DNA of 26,053 nt from Desulfobulbaceae bacterium UBA2262 (GTDB taxonomy: Bacteria; Desulfobacterota; Desulfobulbia; Desulfobulbales; Desulfurivibrionaceae): assembly GCA_002347185.1 (NCBI GenBank), contig DDXK01000104.1, forward strand, positions 1 through 26,053, given 5' to 3'. The translations under genes and the position numbers were made by a program. Shown piece by piece: positions 16,258-24,866 of this stretch. Numbering within the stretch: the stretch's first letter is position 1; every line of letters starts with the position of its first letter. Under the pieces are notes generated by a model. It searched no databases. It saw only the letters and a program-made list of their open reading frames with translations, and was not told where the DNA came from.

Positions 16258-17664
16258 ATGCGGAAGAGCTGCAAGGAGATGCTGTGCGAGGGGGCCCACG
16301 TGGTGGTGGTGGGCCTGGGCGCCTCCGGTGTTTCCGCGGTGAAGTTTCTGCTTGGGCTTGGCGTGAAAGTATCGGTTTCAGAGGGTGGTCGCCGGGAGAA
16401 CCTTGAAGGAGACCTGGTTCGGTGGCTGCAGGAGAAAGGAGTTTATGTGGAGACTGGCGGCCACACCTCTGAACTTTTGACCAGTGCCGACTGCGTGCTG
16501 ATAAGCCCGGGAGTGCCATTGGGAATTGCGGCCCTGATGGCGGCCCGCGCCAAGGGCATCCCCGTGCTCGGCGAACTGGCCCTGGCGCCGGATTTTTTGC
16601 GGACGCCGGTGGTGGCCGTCACCGGCACCAACGGCAAGAGCACGGTGACCACCCTGATCGGCGAACTGCTGGCGGCCAGCGGCAAAAAGGTCTTTGTCGG
16701 CGGGAACATCGGGGTGCCGTTGACCGATTATCTCGCCGGCGACCAGGAGTGCGAGGTGGCGGTGCTGGAGGTGAGCAGTTACCAGCTCGACAGCGCGGGC
16801 GAATTCAGGCCCCGGGTCGGGGTATTGCTCAACATCACCCCCGATCATCTCGACCGCTACGAAAGCTACGATGCGTATGCGGCCTCCAAGCTTTCCCTGT
16901 TCCGGCGTCAGCAGAATGGAGATCTGGCGGTGGTCAACGGCGATGACCCGCTGCTTGCGGAGTGGCTGGCCGGGGAAGGAAGCGGGTGGGGCGGCCTGGT
17001 GCAGGTCTACGGCCGGACAAGGGAGGGCGGCCGCAGCGCCTGGCTGCAGGGCGGGACCGCCTTTGTCGTGCCGGCGGGTGGCGACGCAGGGAATCCGGAA
17101 AGGTATCTCCTGGCGCAAACTCCCTTTGCCAACGCGCCCAACGACGAAAATGTCCTGGCCGCGATCCTGGCCGCCCGGGCCATGGGGGCAAGTGCCGAGG
17201 CGATTGCCGCGGCCCTGGCAGGTTTTCAGCCTCTGGCCCATCGGCTCGCTTTTGTTGCCGAGGTGGATGGGGTGCGCTATTACGACGATTCAAAGGCGAC
17301 GAATATTGGCGCGGTTTTTTCGGCCCTGTCCGGCATGAGCCAGCCGGTGGTACTCATCGCCGGAGGGCGGGACAAGGGCGCTTCCTACGACCTGCTTCTG
17401 CCGCAGGTGCGTGAAAAGGTCCGGGCCCTGGTCTTGATTGGGGAGGCGAAAGAGAAGATTGCCGCAGCCTTTGCAGGCCTGTGCGAGATTGTTTTCGCGA
17501 CCGGCATGGTCGAGGCGGTGGAAACGGCAAGCAGGCTGGCCCGGAGGGGGGATGTGGTGCTCCTTTCCCCGGCCTGTGCCAGTTTCGATATGTTCAGAAG
17601 TTACGGACATCGTGGCGAGGTTTTCTGTCAGGCAGTGCAAGGCCTCGCTGGCCATCGGGGATAA
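16258..17664 (+). CDS. murD: UDP-N-acetylmuramoyl-L-alanine:D-glutamate ligase MurD
   Basis: 468 residues. The start at 16258 is preceded by GGGAGAGG; an upstream ATG at 16153 lies inside mraY. N-terminal VVVVGLGASGVSAVKFLL is the UDP-substrate Rossmann motif, the ATP loop is VTGTNGKSTVTTLI, NITPDHLDRYESY lies in the central domain, and YYDDSKATN and LSPACASFDMF are typical of the C-terminal domain. MurD adds D-glutamate, the second residue of the stem peptide. The gene before it is mraY as usual, but the gene after it is not ftsW. Confidence 0.96.
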   Translation: MRKSCKEMLCEGAHVVVVGLGASGVSAVKFLLGLGVKVSVSEGGRRENLEGDLVRWLQEKGVYVETGGHTSELLTSADCVLISPGVPLGIAALMAARAKGIPVLGELALAPDFLRTPVVAVTGTNGKSTVTTLIGELLAASGKKVFVGGNIGVPLTDYLAGDQECEVAVLEVSSYQLDSAGEFRPRVGVLLNITPDHLDRYESYDAYAASKLSLFRRQQNGDLAVVNGDDPLLAEWLAGEGSGWGGLVQVYGRTREGGRSAWLQGGTAFVVPAGGDAGNPERYLLAQTPFANAPNDENVLAAILAARAMGASAEAIAAALAGFQPLAHRLAFVAEVDGVRYYDDSKATNIGAVFSALSGMSQPVVLIAGGRDKGASYDLLLPQVREKVRALVLIGEAKEKIAAAFAGLCEIVFATGMVEAVETASRLARRGDVVLLSPACASFDMFRSYGHRGEVFCQAVQGLAGHRG

Positions 17665-17676
17665 GGGGGGAGGGGG
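17665..17676 (+). promoter_or_regulatory. Strong ribosome binding site of the zinc-ribbon ORF
   Basis: A purine block of eleven G and one A directly after the murD stop contains GGAGG at 17669-17673, five bases before ATG 17679. It is among the best Shine-Dalgarno matches in the window and supports translation of the small ORF that follows. Confidence 0.7.
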
Positions 17677-17678
17677 AT

Positions 17679-17867
17679 ATGCAAACGGTATGCTGTGTCT
17701 GTCGGCGGATCAAGGGAAAGCGTGGCTGGCTGCGGGGCAAGGGAGGAGCCGGGGAGGAAGTCTCCCACGGCTACTGCCCGGACTGCTTCCAGCGCACCAT
17801 GGAGCGGGCGGAAGGATTCTCCCGCCTGCACCCGGGGCAGGACAAGGCAATCCTGCCGGTCCGGTAG
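17679..17867 (+). CDS. Small stand-alone zinc-ribbon protein (CxxC...SHGxCPxC)
   Basis: 62 residues, start at 17679 set by the ribosome binding site at 17665-17676. Two Cys pairs, C5/C8 and C33/C36, with SHGYCPDC at 29-36, form a probable zinc knuckle; the middle is Gly/Lys/Arg-rich. The motif resembles a short domain I know from the C-termini of response regulators and PAS or GAF proteins (pattern CxxCKxIR...SHGxCPxC), where it is attached to larger proteins. Here it stands alone, with no kinase, receiver or membrane segment. It occupies the murD-murG interval that normally holds ftsW, 14 bases from each neighbour, so it is co-transcribed with the cell wall genes. Function unknown. Missing from simple gene calls if short ORFs are filtered. 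Confidence 0.72.
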   Translation: MQTVCCVCRRIKGKRGWLRGKGGAGEEVSHGYCPDCFQRTMERAEGFSRLHPGQDKAILPVR

Positions 17868-17881
17868 AGAAACCGATCCCC

Positions 17882-18961
17882 ATGCGGATGATAGTCACAG
17901 GCGGCGGCACCGGCGGCCATCTTTTTCCCGGCATTGCCGTGGCCGAGGCCATGCTGGAGCGTTTTCCGGACGGGGAGGTGCTTTTTGTCAGCACCGATCG
18001 GGCCATCGACAACAAGGCACTCAGGGGCAGGCCCTTTCGCACGGGCTCCATCAGCTGTCAGCCGCTCAAGGGGAAATCCCTGCGGGCTGCGGCCAAAAGC
18101 CTTTTTCGCCTTCCTTTCAGCATATGGCAGGCCTTGAAGCTCGTCAGGGATTTTCGGCCGGAGCTGGTGCTGGGGGTGGGCGGGTACGTCACCGGACCGG
18201 TGGTGCTGGCGGCCAGGCTGCTGGGGGTGAAGACCTGCATCCACGAACAGAATTCCATTCCAGGAATGGCCAACAGGATGCTTGGAAAAATCGTGGACAG
18301 AATATATATTTCGATCCCCGGTTCCGAGAAGTTTTTCCCGCAAAGCAAGGTGGTGCTGACCGGGAATCCGGTCCGGGCCGAACTGCTGGGCAGGCAGGAA
18401 AATTTCAGGAGCACGGGAGAAAAATTCCGGCTTCTGGTTCTGGGCGGCAGTCAGGGCGCCCACCGGGTGAATGAGCTGGTGGTCGGGGCCCTATGCCAGG
18501 GGCTTGCCGGAAAGGAAATCGAGGTCTTTCACCAGACCGGGGCCCAGGACGAGGAGTGGGTGCGGAAAGCCTATGCCGAGGCCGGCATAAGCGCCACCGT
18601 GTCCGGCTTCATAACGGAGATGGCCAAGGCCTACGCCCGGGCGGACCTGGTGGTTTCCAGGGCCGGGGCGACGACCCTTGCCGAGCTCGCTGCCCTCGGC
18701 AAGCCGGCGATTCTCATCCCCTATCCCTATGCGGCGGACGATCACCAGAGCACCAATGCCAGGTTCCTCGCGGATGGCGGCGCCGCCCTCGTTTTCGCGG
18801 AAAAGGAGCTGGACGAGGCAAGGCTTGCCGAAGCACTTGCCTCGCTGCGGGGAAGCCGGGAGCAACTGGCCAAAATGGCCGAAAAAATGAAAGGTTATGC
18901 CAGGCCAGAGGCGACCGCGGCCATCGTGGAAGAGAGTTTGCAACTCCTGAAGGCCGCCTGA
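17882..18961 (+). CDS. murG: Lipid II synthase, UDP-GlcNAc transferase MurG
   Basis: 359 residues, standard length. The start at 17882 comes directly before the N-terminal glycine loop VTGGGTGGHLFPG; ATG 17888 is a possible alternative. Other motifs are HEQNSIPGMANRML, LTGNPVR, LGGSQGAHRVNE and the UDP-GlcNAc pocket SRAGATTLAELAALGKPAI followed by ADDHQSTNA. MurG is a peripheral inner membrane GT-B glycosyltransferase that adds GlcNAc to lipid I to form lipid II. The gene lies 14 bases after the zinc-ribbon ORF with a weak ribosome binding site, so it may depend on coupling to that small ORF. Confidence 0.96.
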   Translation: MRMIVTGGGTGGHLFPGIAVAEAMLERFPDGEVLFVSTDRAIDNKALRGRPFRTGSISCQPLKGKSLRAAAKSLFRLPFSIWQALKLVRDFRPELVLGVGGYVTGPVVLAARLLGVKTCIHEQNSIPGMANRMLGKIVDRIYISIPGSEKFFPQSKVVLTGNPVRAELLGRQENFRSTGEKFRLLVLGGSQGAHRVNELVVGALCQGLAGKEIEVFHQTGAQDEEWVRKAYAEAGISATVSGFITEMAKAYARADLVVSRAGATTLAELAALGKPAILIPYPYAADDHQSTNARFLADGGAALVFAEKELDEARLAEALASLRGSREQLAKMAEKMKGYARPEATAAIVEESLQLLKAA

Positions 18962-18986
18962 GAGCGGCCTTGGGCAAGGGACAGGA

Positions 18987-20378
<1,392 letters not shown>

Positions 20379-20481
20379 TCCAGGTCGCCATCGCCTTGTC
20401 GCTGCGGATGGCCGGCCGGGCGGCGTGATGCGTCGGGGGCAAGGGCAAAGGGGCCTGGCGCGTGGAAAGGAAACGGAAAAG

Positions 20482-21408
20482 ATGGCCGATTGGGTGGCGG
20501 AACTGCAAAGAACCTGGCCCGGCAAGCTGGAGCTCGACTGTCCGATGGCCAGACACTGCACCCTGCGGGTGGGCGGTCTGGCGCGGGTGCTCGCCGCACC
20601 GGCCAGCATCGAAGAGCTGGCCTTGCTGCTGCAGCTGCTCGGCAGCCTGGAGGTTCCCTGGCATGTCATCGGCAGGGGGAGCAATCTTCTGGTTCCGGAT
20701 ACCGGTTATGCCGGGGTGATTATCCTGCTGAGCCGGAACTTTGCCGCCATCTCTCCTCGGGCGGCAAAAGGAGGAGGCGTGGCCTCGGTGCGGGTCGCGG
20801 CCGGCTGCGGTCTGATGAAGCTGGTGAACTGGTGCCTGTCGCAAAGTTTAAGTGGTCTGGAGTTTGCCGCCGGTATCCCTGGGTCGGTGGGCGGCGCGGT
20901 GGCCATGAATGCGGGGGCCTGGGGCGAAGAAATTGCGGGACGGATCGAGGCGGTAACCTTGATGGACCGGAAGGGGCGGCTGGCGACAAAGGCAGGGCGG
21001 GAGCTGGCTTTTTCTTATCGCCGTCTCGATCTGGCCGGGCAGGTGGTGGTCGAGGCGGAGTTTTCCCTTGTCCCGGGATGCCGGGAGGAGATGGAGGCCA
21101 GATGCCGGGATTTGCTGGCAAGGCGTAAGGAAAAGCAGCCGCAGGGGCTGCCCAGCGCCGGATCTTTTTTCAAGAATCCGGCTGCGGGGCCGGCGGCCGG
21201 CAAGCTCATCGAGGAGGCGGGCCTGAAAGGCCGGCAGATCGGCGGAGCCCTGATTTCTCCCAAACACGCCAATTTTCTGGTCAATGCCGGTGGGGCGACG
21301 GCCAGTGATTTTCTCCAGCTCATGGGGCTGGTGCAGGCAGCGGTGGAAAAACGGTCCGGGATAAGGCTGGAGCCGGAGGTGCGGATTCTCACCGTGCCCG
21401 TGGCCTGA
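20482..21408 (+). CDS. murB: UDP-N-acetylenolpyruvoylglucosamine reductase MurB
   Basis: 308 residues from ATG 20482, which has AGGA ten bases upstream. In-frame ATGs at 20428 and 20308 would add 18 and 58 non-conserved residues, the latter overlapping murC. The FAD-binding domain shows HVIGRGSNLLV and AAGIPGSVGGAVAMNAGA. The C-terminal domain has SAGSFFKNP with the catalytic Ser at about 228, and LEPEVRIL with the conserved glutamate. MurB reduces enolpyruvyl-UDP-GlcNAc to UDP-MurNAc with NADPH. The 103-bp gap after murC is the longest inside the murE-murB run and holds no promoter I can see. Confidence 0.94.
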   Translation: MADWVAELQRTWPGKLELDCPMARHCTLRVGGLARVLAAPASIEELALLLQLLGSLEVPWHVIGRGSNLLVPDTGYAGVIILLSRNFAAISPRAAKGGGVASVRVAAGCGLMKLVNWCLSQSLSGLEFAAGIPGSVGGAVAMNAGAWGEEIAGRIEAVTLMDRKGRLATKAGRELAFSYRRLDLAGQVVVEAEFSLVPGCREEMEARCRDLLARRKEKQPQGLPSAGSFFKNPAAGPAAGKLIEEAGLKGRQIGGALISPKHANFLVNAGGATASDFLQLMGLVQAAVEKRSGIRLEPEVRILTVPVA

Positions 21409-21422
21409 GGAATTATTATATC

Positions 21423-22247
21423 ATGGCCCTGCCCAGAAAAAAGCCCGCCCAGCAGCGGTACGGACTGAAGAAGAAAGCGCCGGGGCTGGGGCTGCGCAAG
21501 AAGCTGGTCATCCTCGGCGTGGGTTTTCTCTTGGTCTGTGCCGCCCTGACCGCGGTGGGCTTTCTTGTTTACAAGGGGTTGAGCCGTTCTGATTTTTATC
21601 AGATCACCGCGACCAATATCGAGGGATGTCGGCGGACCACGAAAAATCAGATCCTCGAGCTGAGCGGGATAGATGTGCACAGCAACCTGCTCGCCATCGA
21701 CCTGGAGGAAGTGAAGGAGAACATCGAGGTCCATGAATGGGTGGAGTCGGCGGAAATCAGGCGGGAATGGCCAAACACCCTCACCATCTCGGTGCGGGAG
21801 CGGGTGCCGGTGGCCATCGTCCGCCTGGAGGAGGGGCTCTTTTATCTGGACCAGCACGGGGTCAATTTTGCTCAGGTGCTGCCGCCGGAGGATATGGATT
21901 ATCCGGTGATCGCCGGGATGAAGCGGGATGGCTGGCCGGTTTCGGTCAAGGACTCCCTGCTGGGCGAGGCTCTGCAGTTCATCAAGTATGCCGGGCAGGG
22001 CAGTTCCATTCTCCCCAAGCAGAACATCTCTGAGCTGCTTGTGGACGGCGAGCGGGAACTGATTCTCTTCCTGGCGGACCGGCCCTTTCCCATCCATCTC
22101 GGCCGGGGGAACATGAACAGCAAGTATCACTGGCTGGCCAGGGTTCTCTACCGTTTGTACAAGAGCAAGGAGTTTGCCAAAACCGCGTATATCAAGATGG
22201 ACTATGCGCGGAATAAAATACTGGTGGGATTTGCCGGGCCGGTGTGA
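21423..22247 (+). CDS. ftsQ: Cell division protein FtsQ (POTRA domain)
   Basis: 274 residues, 14 bases after murB, with GAGGAA overlapping the murB stop. A strongly basic cytoplasmic tail is followed by one membrane segment (about 28-50), a POTRA domain (about 57-128, containing ITATNIEGCRRTTKNQIL and the family-typical W-P of REWPNTL) and an FtsQ-type beta domain. FtsQ bridges FtsA/FtsZ-side assembly to FtsB, FtsL and FtsWI in the periplasm. Its usual upstream partner ddl is absent here. Retention of an ordinary FtsQ fits a divisome that still builds an FtsQLB core. Confidence 0.92.
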   Translation: MALPRKKPAQQRYGLKKKAPGLGLRKKLVILGVGFLLVCAALTAVGFLVYKGLSRSDFYQITATNIEGCRRTTKNQILELSGIDVHSNLLAIDLEEVKENIEVHEWVESAEIRREWPNTLTISVRERVPVAIVRLEEGLFYLDQHGVNFAQVLPPEDMDYPVIAGMKRDGWPVSVKDSLLGEALQFIKYAGQGSSILPKQNISELLVDGERELILFLADRPFPIHLGRGNMNSKYHWLARVLYRLYKSKEFAKTAYIKMDYARNKILVGFAGPV

Positions 22248-22283
22248 GCGGGAGCGAACCGGCAGGGGCGTGAGGGTGAGGAA

Positions 22284-23516
22284 ATGGCGCAAGAGGAACG
22301 AGGCGAACTGATTGTCGGCCTGGACATAGGCACCACCAAGATCTGCGTGGTGGTGGGCGAGGTGCATGACAACCGCGTGGACGTAATCGGCATAGGCAGA
22401 CATCCATCCATCGGTCTGCGCCGCGGGGTGGTGGTCAATATCGAGAGTACCGTGCACTCGATTCGCCAGGCGGTGGAAGAGGCGGAGCGCATGGCGGGCT
22501 GCGAGATCAACGCCGTCTATGTGGGGATAGCCGGCAGCCATATCAAGAGCTTCAACAGCCACGGTCTGATTCCCATCACCCACAGCGAGATCCGTCAGGA
22601 CGACATCGACCGGGTGGTGGATGCCGCCCGGGCCGTGCCCATCCCGCCGGACCAGGAGGTGATCCATGTCCTCCCGCAGGAATTTATGGTGGACGGCCAG
22701 GCCGATATCCAGGATCCCATCGGCATGACCGGTGTCCGCCTCGAAGCGGACGTGCATATCGTCACCGGTTCGGTGACCGCGGTGCATAATATCGTCAAAT
22801 GCTGCAACCGCGCCGGCCTGGAGGTGACCGACGTGGTGCTCGAACCCCTGGCCTCGGCAGGAGCGGTGCTCACCAAGGAAGAGATGGAGCTGGGGGTGGG
22901 CCTTCTCGATATCGGCGGCGGCACCGCGGATCTGGCGGTCTTTGCCGATGGGACCATCAAGCACACTTTTGTCCTGGGGCTGGGCGGCCACAATCTGACC
23001 AACGATCTTTCCATCGGCCTGCGCACCCCGCTCAAGGAGGCGGAACGGCTCAAGGAGGAGTTCGGTTGCGCGCTGGCCTCCATGATCGACAAGGATCAGG
23101 TCATTGAGGTGCCCAGCGTGGGCGGGCGGAAAAACCGCAAGCTCTCCCGGAAGGTGATGGGCGAGATTCTCGAACCCCGGGTTGAGGAGATGCTGACTCT
23201 TATCAATCAGGAGCTGATTGAATCCAATTTCAAGGAAATGGTCAATGCCGGCATGGTTCTCACCGGAGGGACTTCTCTCCTGGAAAACATGGAAGAGCTG
23301 GCGGAGCAGATTTTCGACCTGCCGGTGCGCATCGGCCATCCCGAAAACATCGGCGGGGTGGTGGATGTGGTGAACACCCCGCAATGGGCCACGGGGGTCG
23401 GCCTGGTCATCTTCGGCATGAAGCACGGGCCTGGCGAAAATTTCAAGCGGTCCAGCGGCGGAGTTTTGGGAAGAGTTGCCGGTCGGATGAAGGACTGGTT
23501 CAAAAATATGATTTAG
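22284..23516 (+). CDS. ftsA: Cell division protein FtsA
   Basis: 410 residues, close to the family norm, ATG preceded by GAGGGTGAGG. Actin-fold ATP motifs are LIVGLDIGTTKICVVVGEV at the N-terminus and LLDIGGGTADLAVF near residue 210, with LTGGTSLLENM in the last third. The 1C subdomain (SHIKSFNSHG region) that contacts later division proteins is present. The C-terminus ends in an amphipathic, basic-hydrophobic segment (RVAGRMKDWFKNMI) matching the membrane-targeting helix. FtsA tethers FtsZ filaments to the inner membrane and recruits downstream division proteins. Confidence 0.97.
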   Translation: MAQEERGELIVGLDIGTTKICVVVGEVHDNRVDVIGIGRHPSIGLRRGVVVNIESTVHSIRQAVEEAERMAGCEINAVYVGIAGSHIKSFNSHGLIPITHSEIRQDDIDRVVDAARAVPIPPDQEVIHVLPQEFMVDGQADIQDPIGMTGVRLEADVHIVTGSVTAVHNIVKCCNRAGLEVTDVVLEPLASAGAVLTKEEMELGVGLLDIGGGTADLAVFADGTIKHTFVLGLGGHNLTNDLSIGLRTPLKEAERLKEEFGCALASMIDKDQVIEVPSVGGRKNRKLSRKVMGEILEPRVEEMLTLINQELIESNFKEMVNAGMVLTGGTSLLENMEELAEQIFDLPVRIGHPENIGGVVDVVNTPQWATGVGLVIFGMKHGPGENFKRSSGGVLGRVAGRMKDWFKNMI

Positions 23517-23577
23517 CAGCGCGGCGAGCCCGGCTTTTGGGGAGACGGGCGGATACCTTGGACAGGGAGAGCAGGTT

Positions 23578-24753
23578 ATGTCATTCAAATTGGCGGAAGC
23601 GGAATCAAGGGCAAGGATCAAGGTGTTCGGTGTCGGTGGTGGCGGCGGCAACGCGGTCAACACCATGGTGGAAAGCAAAATCCTGGGCGTGGAGTTCATT
23701 GCCGGCAACACCGATGTGCAGGCCCTGGACCAGTCCAAGGCCGACATCCGCCTCCAGCTCGGTAAGAATCTGGCCAAGGGTCTGGGCGCCGGGGCGAAAC
23801 CGGAAATAGGCCGGGAAGCGGCGGAGGAGAGCATCGAGGAGATCAGAAAGCTGCTCAAGGACAGCGACATGGTCTTTGTCACCGCCGGACTGGGCGGCGG
23901 CACCGGCACCGGCGGCGCACCGGTGGTGGCCAGGATCGCCAAGGAGATGGGCGCGCTCACCGTGGGCGTGGTGACCAAGCCCTTTGCCTTCGAGGGCAGG
24001 ACCAGGATGCGGAACGCCGAGAACGGCTGGAAGGAGCTCAAGGCGCACGTGGACACCATCATCACCATCCCCAACGACCGGCTCATCTCCCTGAGCCAGA
24101 AAGGCACCCGTTTCATCGACGGCATGAAGATGGCCGACGATGTCCTGGTGCAGGCGGTGAAAGGCATAACCGACCTGATCAATCTCCCCGGCTATATCAA
24201 TCCCGACTTCGCCGATGTCCGGGCGATCATGAACGAAATGGGGCCAGCCCTGATGGGGGCCGGCTACGGGGTGGGCGACAACCGGGCGGTGGAAGCGGTC
24301 AACATGGCGATCAACAGTCCCCTCCTCCAGGACATCAGCATCGACGGCGCCCGCGGCGTACTGGTCAACATCTCGGCCCGCCAGGATTCCCTGACCATGG
24401 CGGAGGTGACCGAGGCCACCACCAAGATCTACGAAGAGGTGCATGACGACGCCAACATCATCCTCGGTGTCATCTTCGATGAATCCCTTGGCGAGGAGCT
24501 GCAGGTGACGGTCATTGCCACCGGCATCCGTGACGCCATCGAGGAGGTGGAGGAACTGCCGGAAAAGGTGAGGATCGTTCAGAAGAAAAGGGAGACCACC
24601 GCCCAGCAGCTGCCGTTCCGCAATCGCGGCGAGAGGAGCGGCATGGAGGCGGGCGCGGCCGTGGTCAACGGCATGAAGCGTTCTTTTGCCAGCAATATCC
24701 TGAGCGATCAGGATTACGACCGGCCGACCTTCCTGCGCCGTAACGAAAGCTGA
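23578..24753 (+). CDS. ftsZ: Cell division GTPase FtsZ
   Basis: 391 residues. The tubulin signature GGGTGTG is at 106-112, with N-terminal GVGGGGGNAVN and GNTD motifs. The T7 synergy loop reads NPDFAD (208-213): Asn208, Asp210 and Asp213 are kept, while Pro209 replaces the Val or Leu I usually see. A linker of about 45 residues leads to the conserved C-terminal peptide DRPTFLRRNES, which binds FtsA and other partners. FtsZ polymerises with GTP into the Z ring. The ribosome binding site is AGGGAGAGCAGG. The 61-bp gap after ftsA shows no obvious promoter. Confidence 0.98.
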   Translation: MSFKLAEAESRARIKVFGVGGGGGNAVNTMVESKILGVEFIAGNTDVQALDQSKADIRLQLGKNLAKGLGAGAKPEIGREAAEESIEEIRKLLKDSDMVFVTAGLGGGTGTGGAPVVARIAKEMGALTVGVVTKPFAFEGRTRMRNAENGWKELKAHVDTIITIPNDRLISLSQKGTRFIDGMKMADDVLVQAVKGITDLINLPGYINPDFADVRAIMNEMGPALMGAGYGVGDNRAVEAVNMAINSPLLQDISIDGARGVLVNISARQDSLTMAEVTEATTKIYEEVHDDANIILGVIFDESLGEELQVTVIATGIRDAIEEVEELPEKVRIVQKKRETTAQQLPFRNRGERSGMEAGAAVVNGMKRSFASNILSDQDYDRPTFLRRNES

Positions 24754-24866
24754 CGGGCAGAGAGGGATGCCGCCGCCACGATCCCTGAAGGGAGCGGGAG
24801 GCAGCAGGCTCTTCTGCTCCGCATTGCTGCCGGCAGCTTTTTCGGGACGAGGCTGGCGGGCTTTGG

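Noticed and set aside
21015..24182. A 1055-residue open frame on the minus strand across murB, ftsQ, ftsA and ftsZ.
   Set aside because: Antisense to four well-supported essential genes, with His/Asp/Gly-rich translation and no domain. Considered an artefact of GC-rich coding sequence.
24836..24850. Palindrome plus T-run after ftsZ as a cluster terminator.
   Set aside because: The palindrome has no loop, so it cannot form a stable hairpin of terminator type; the next gene may be read through.
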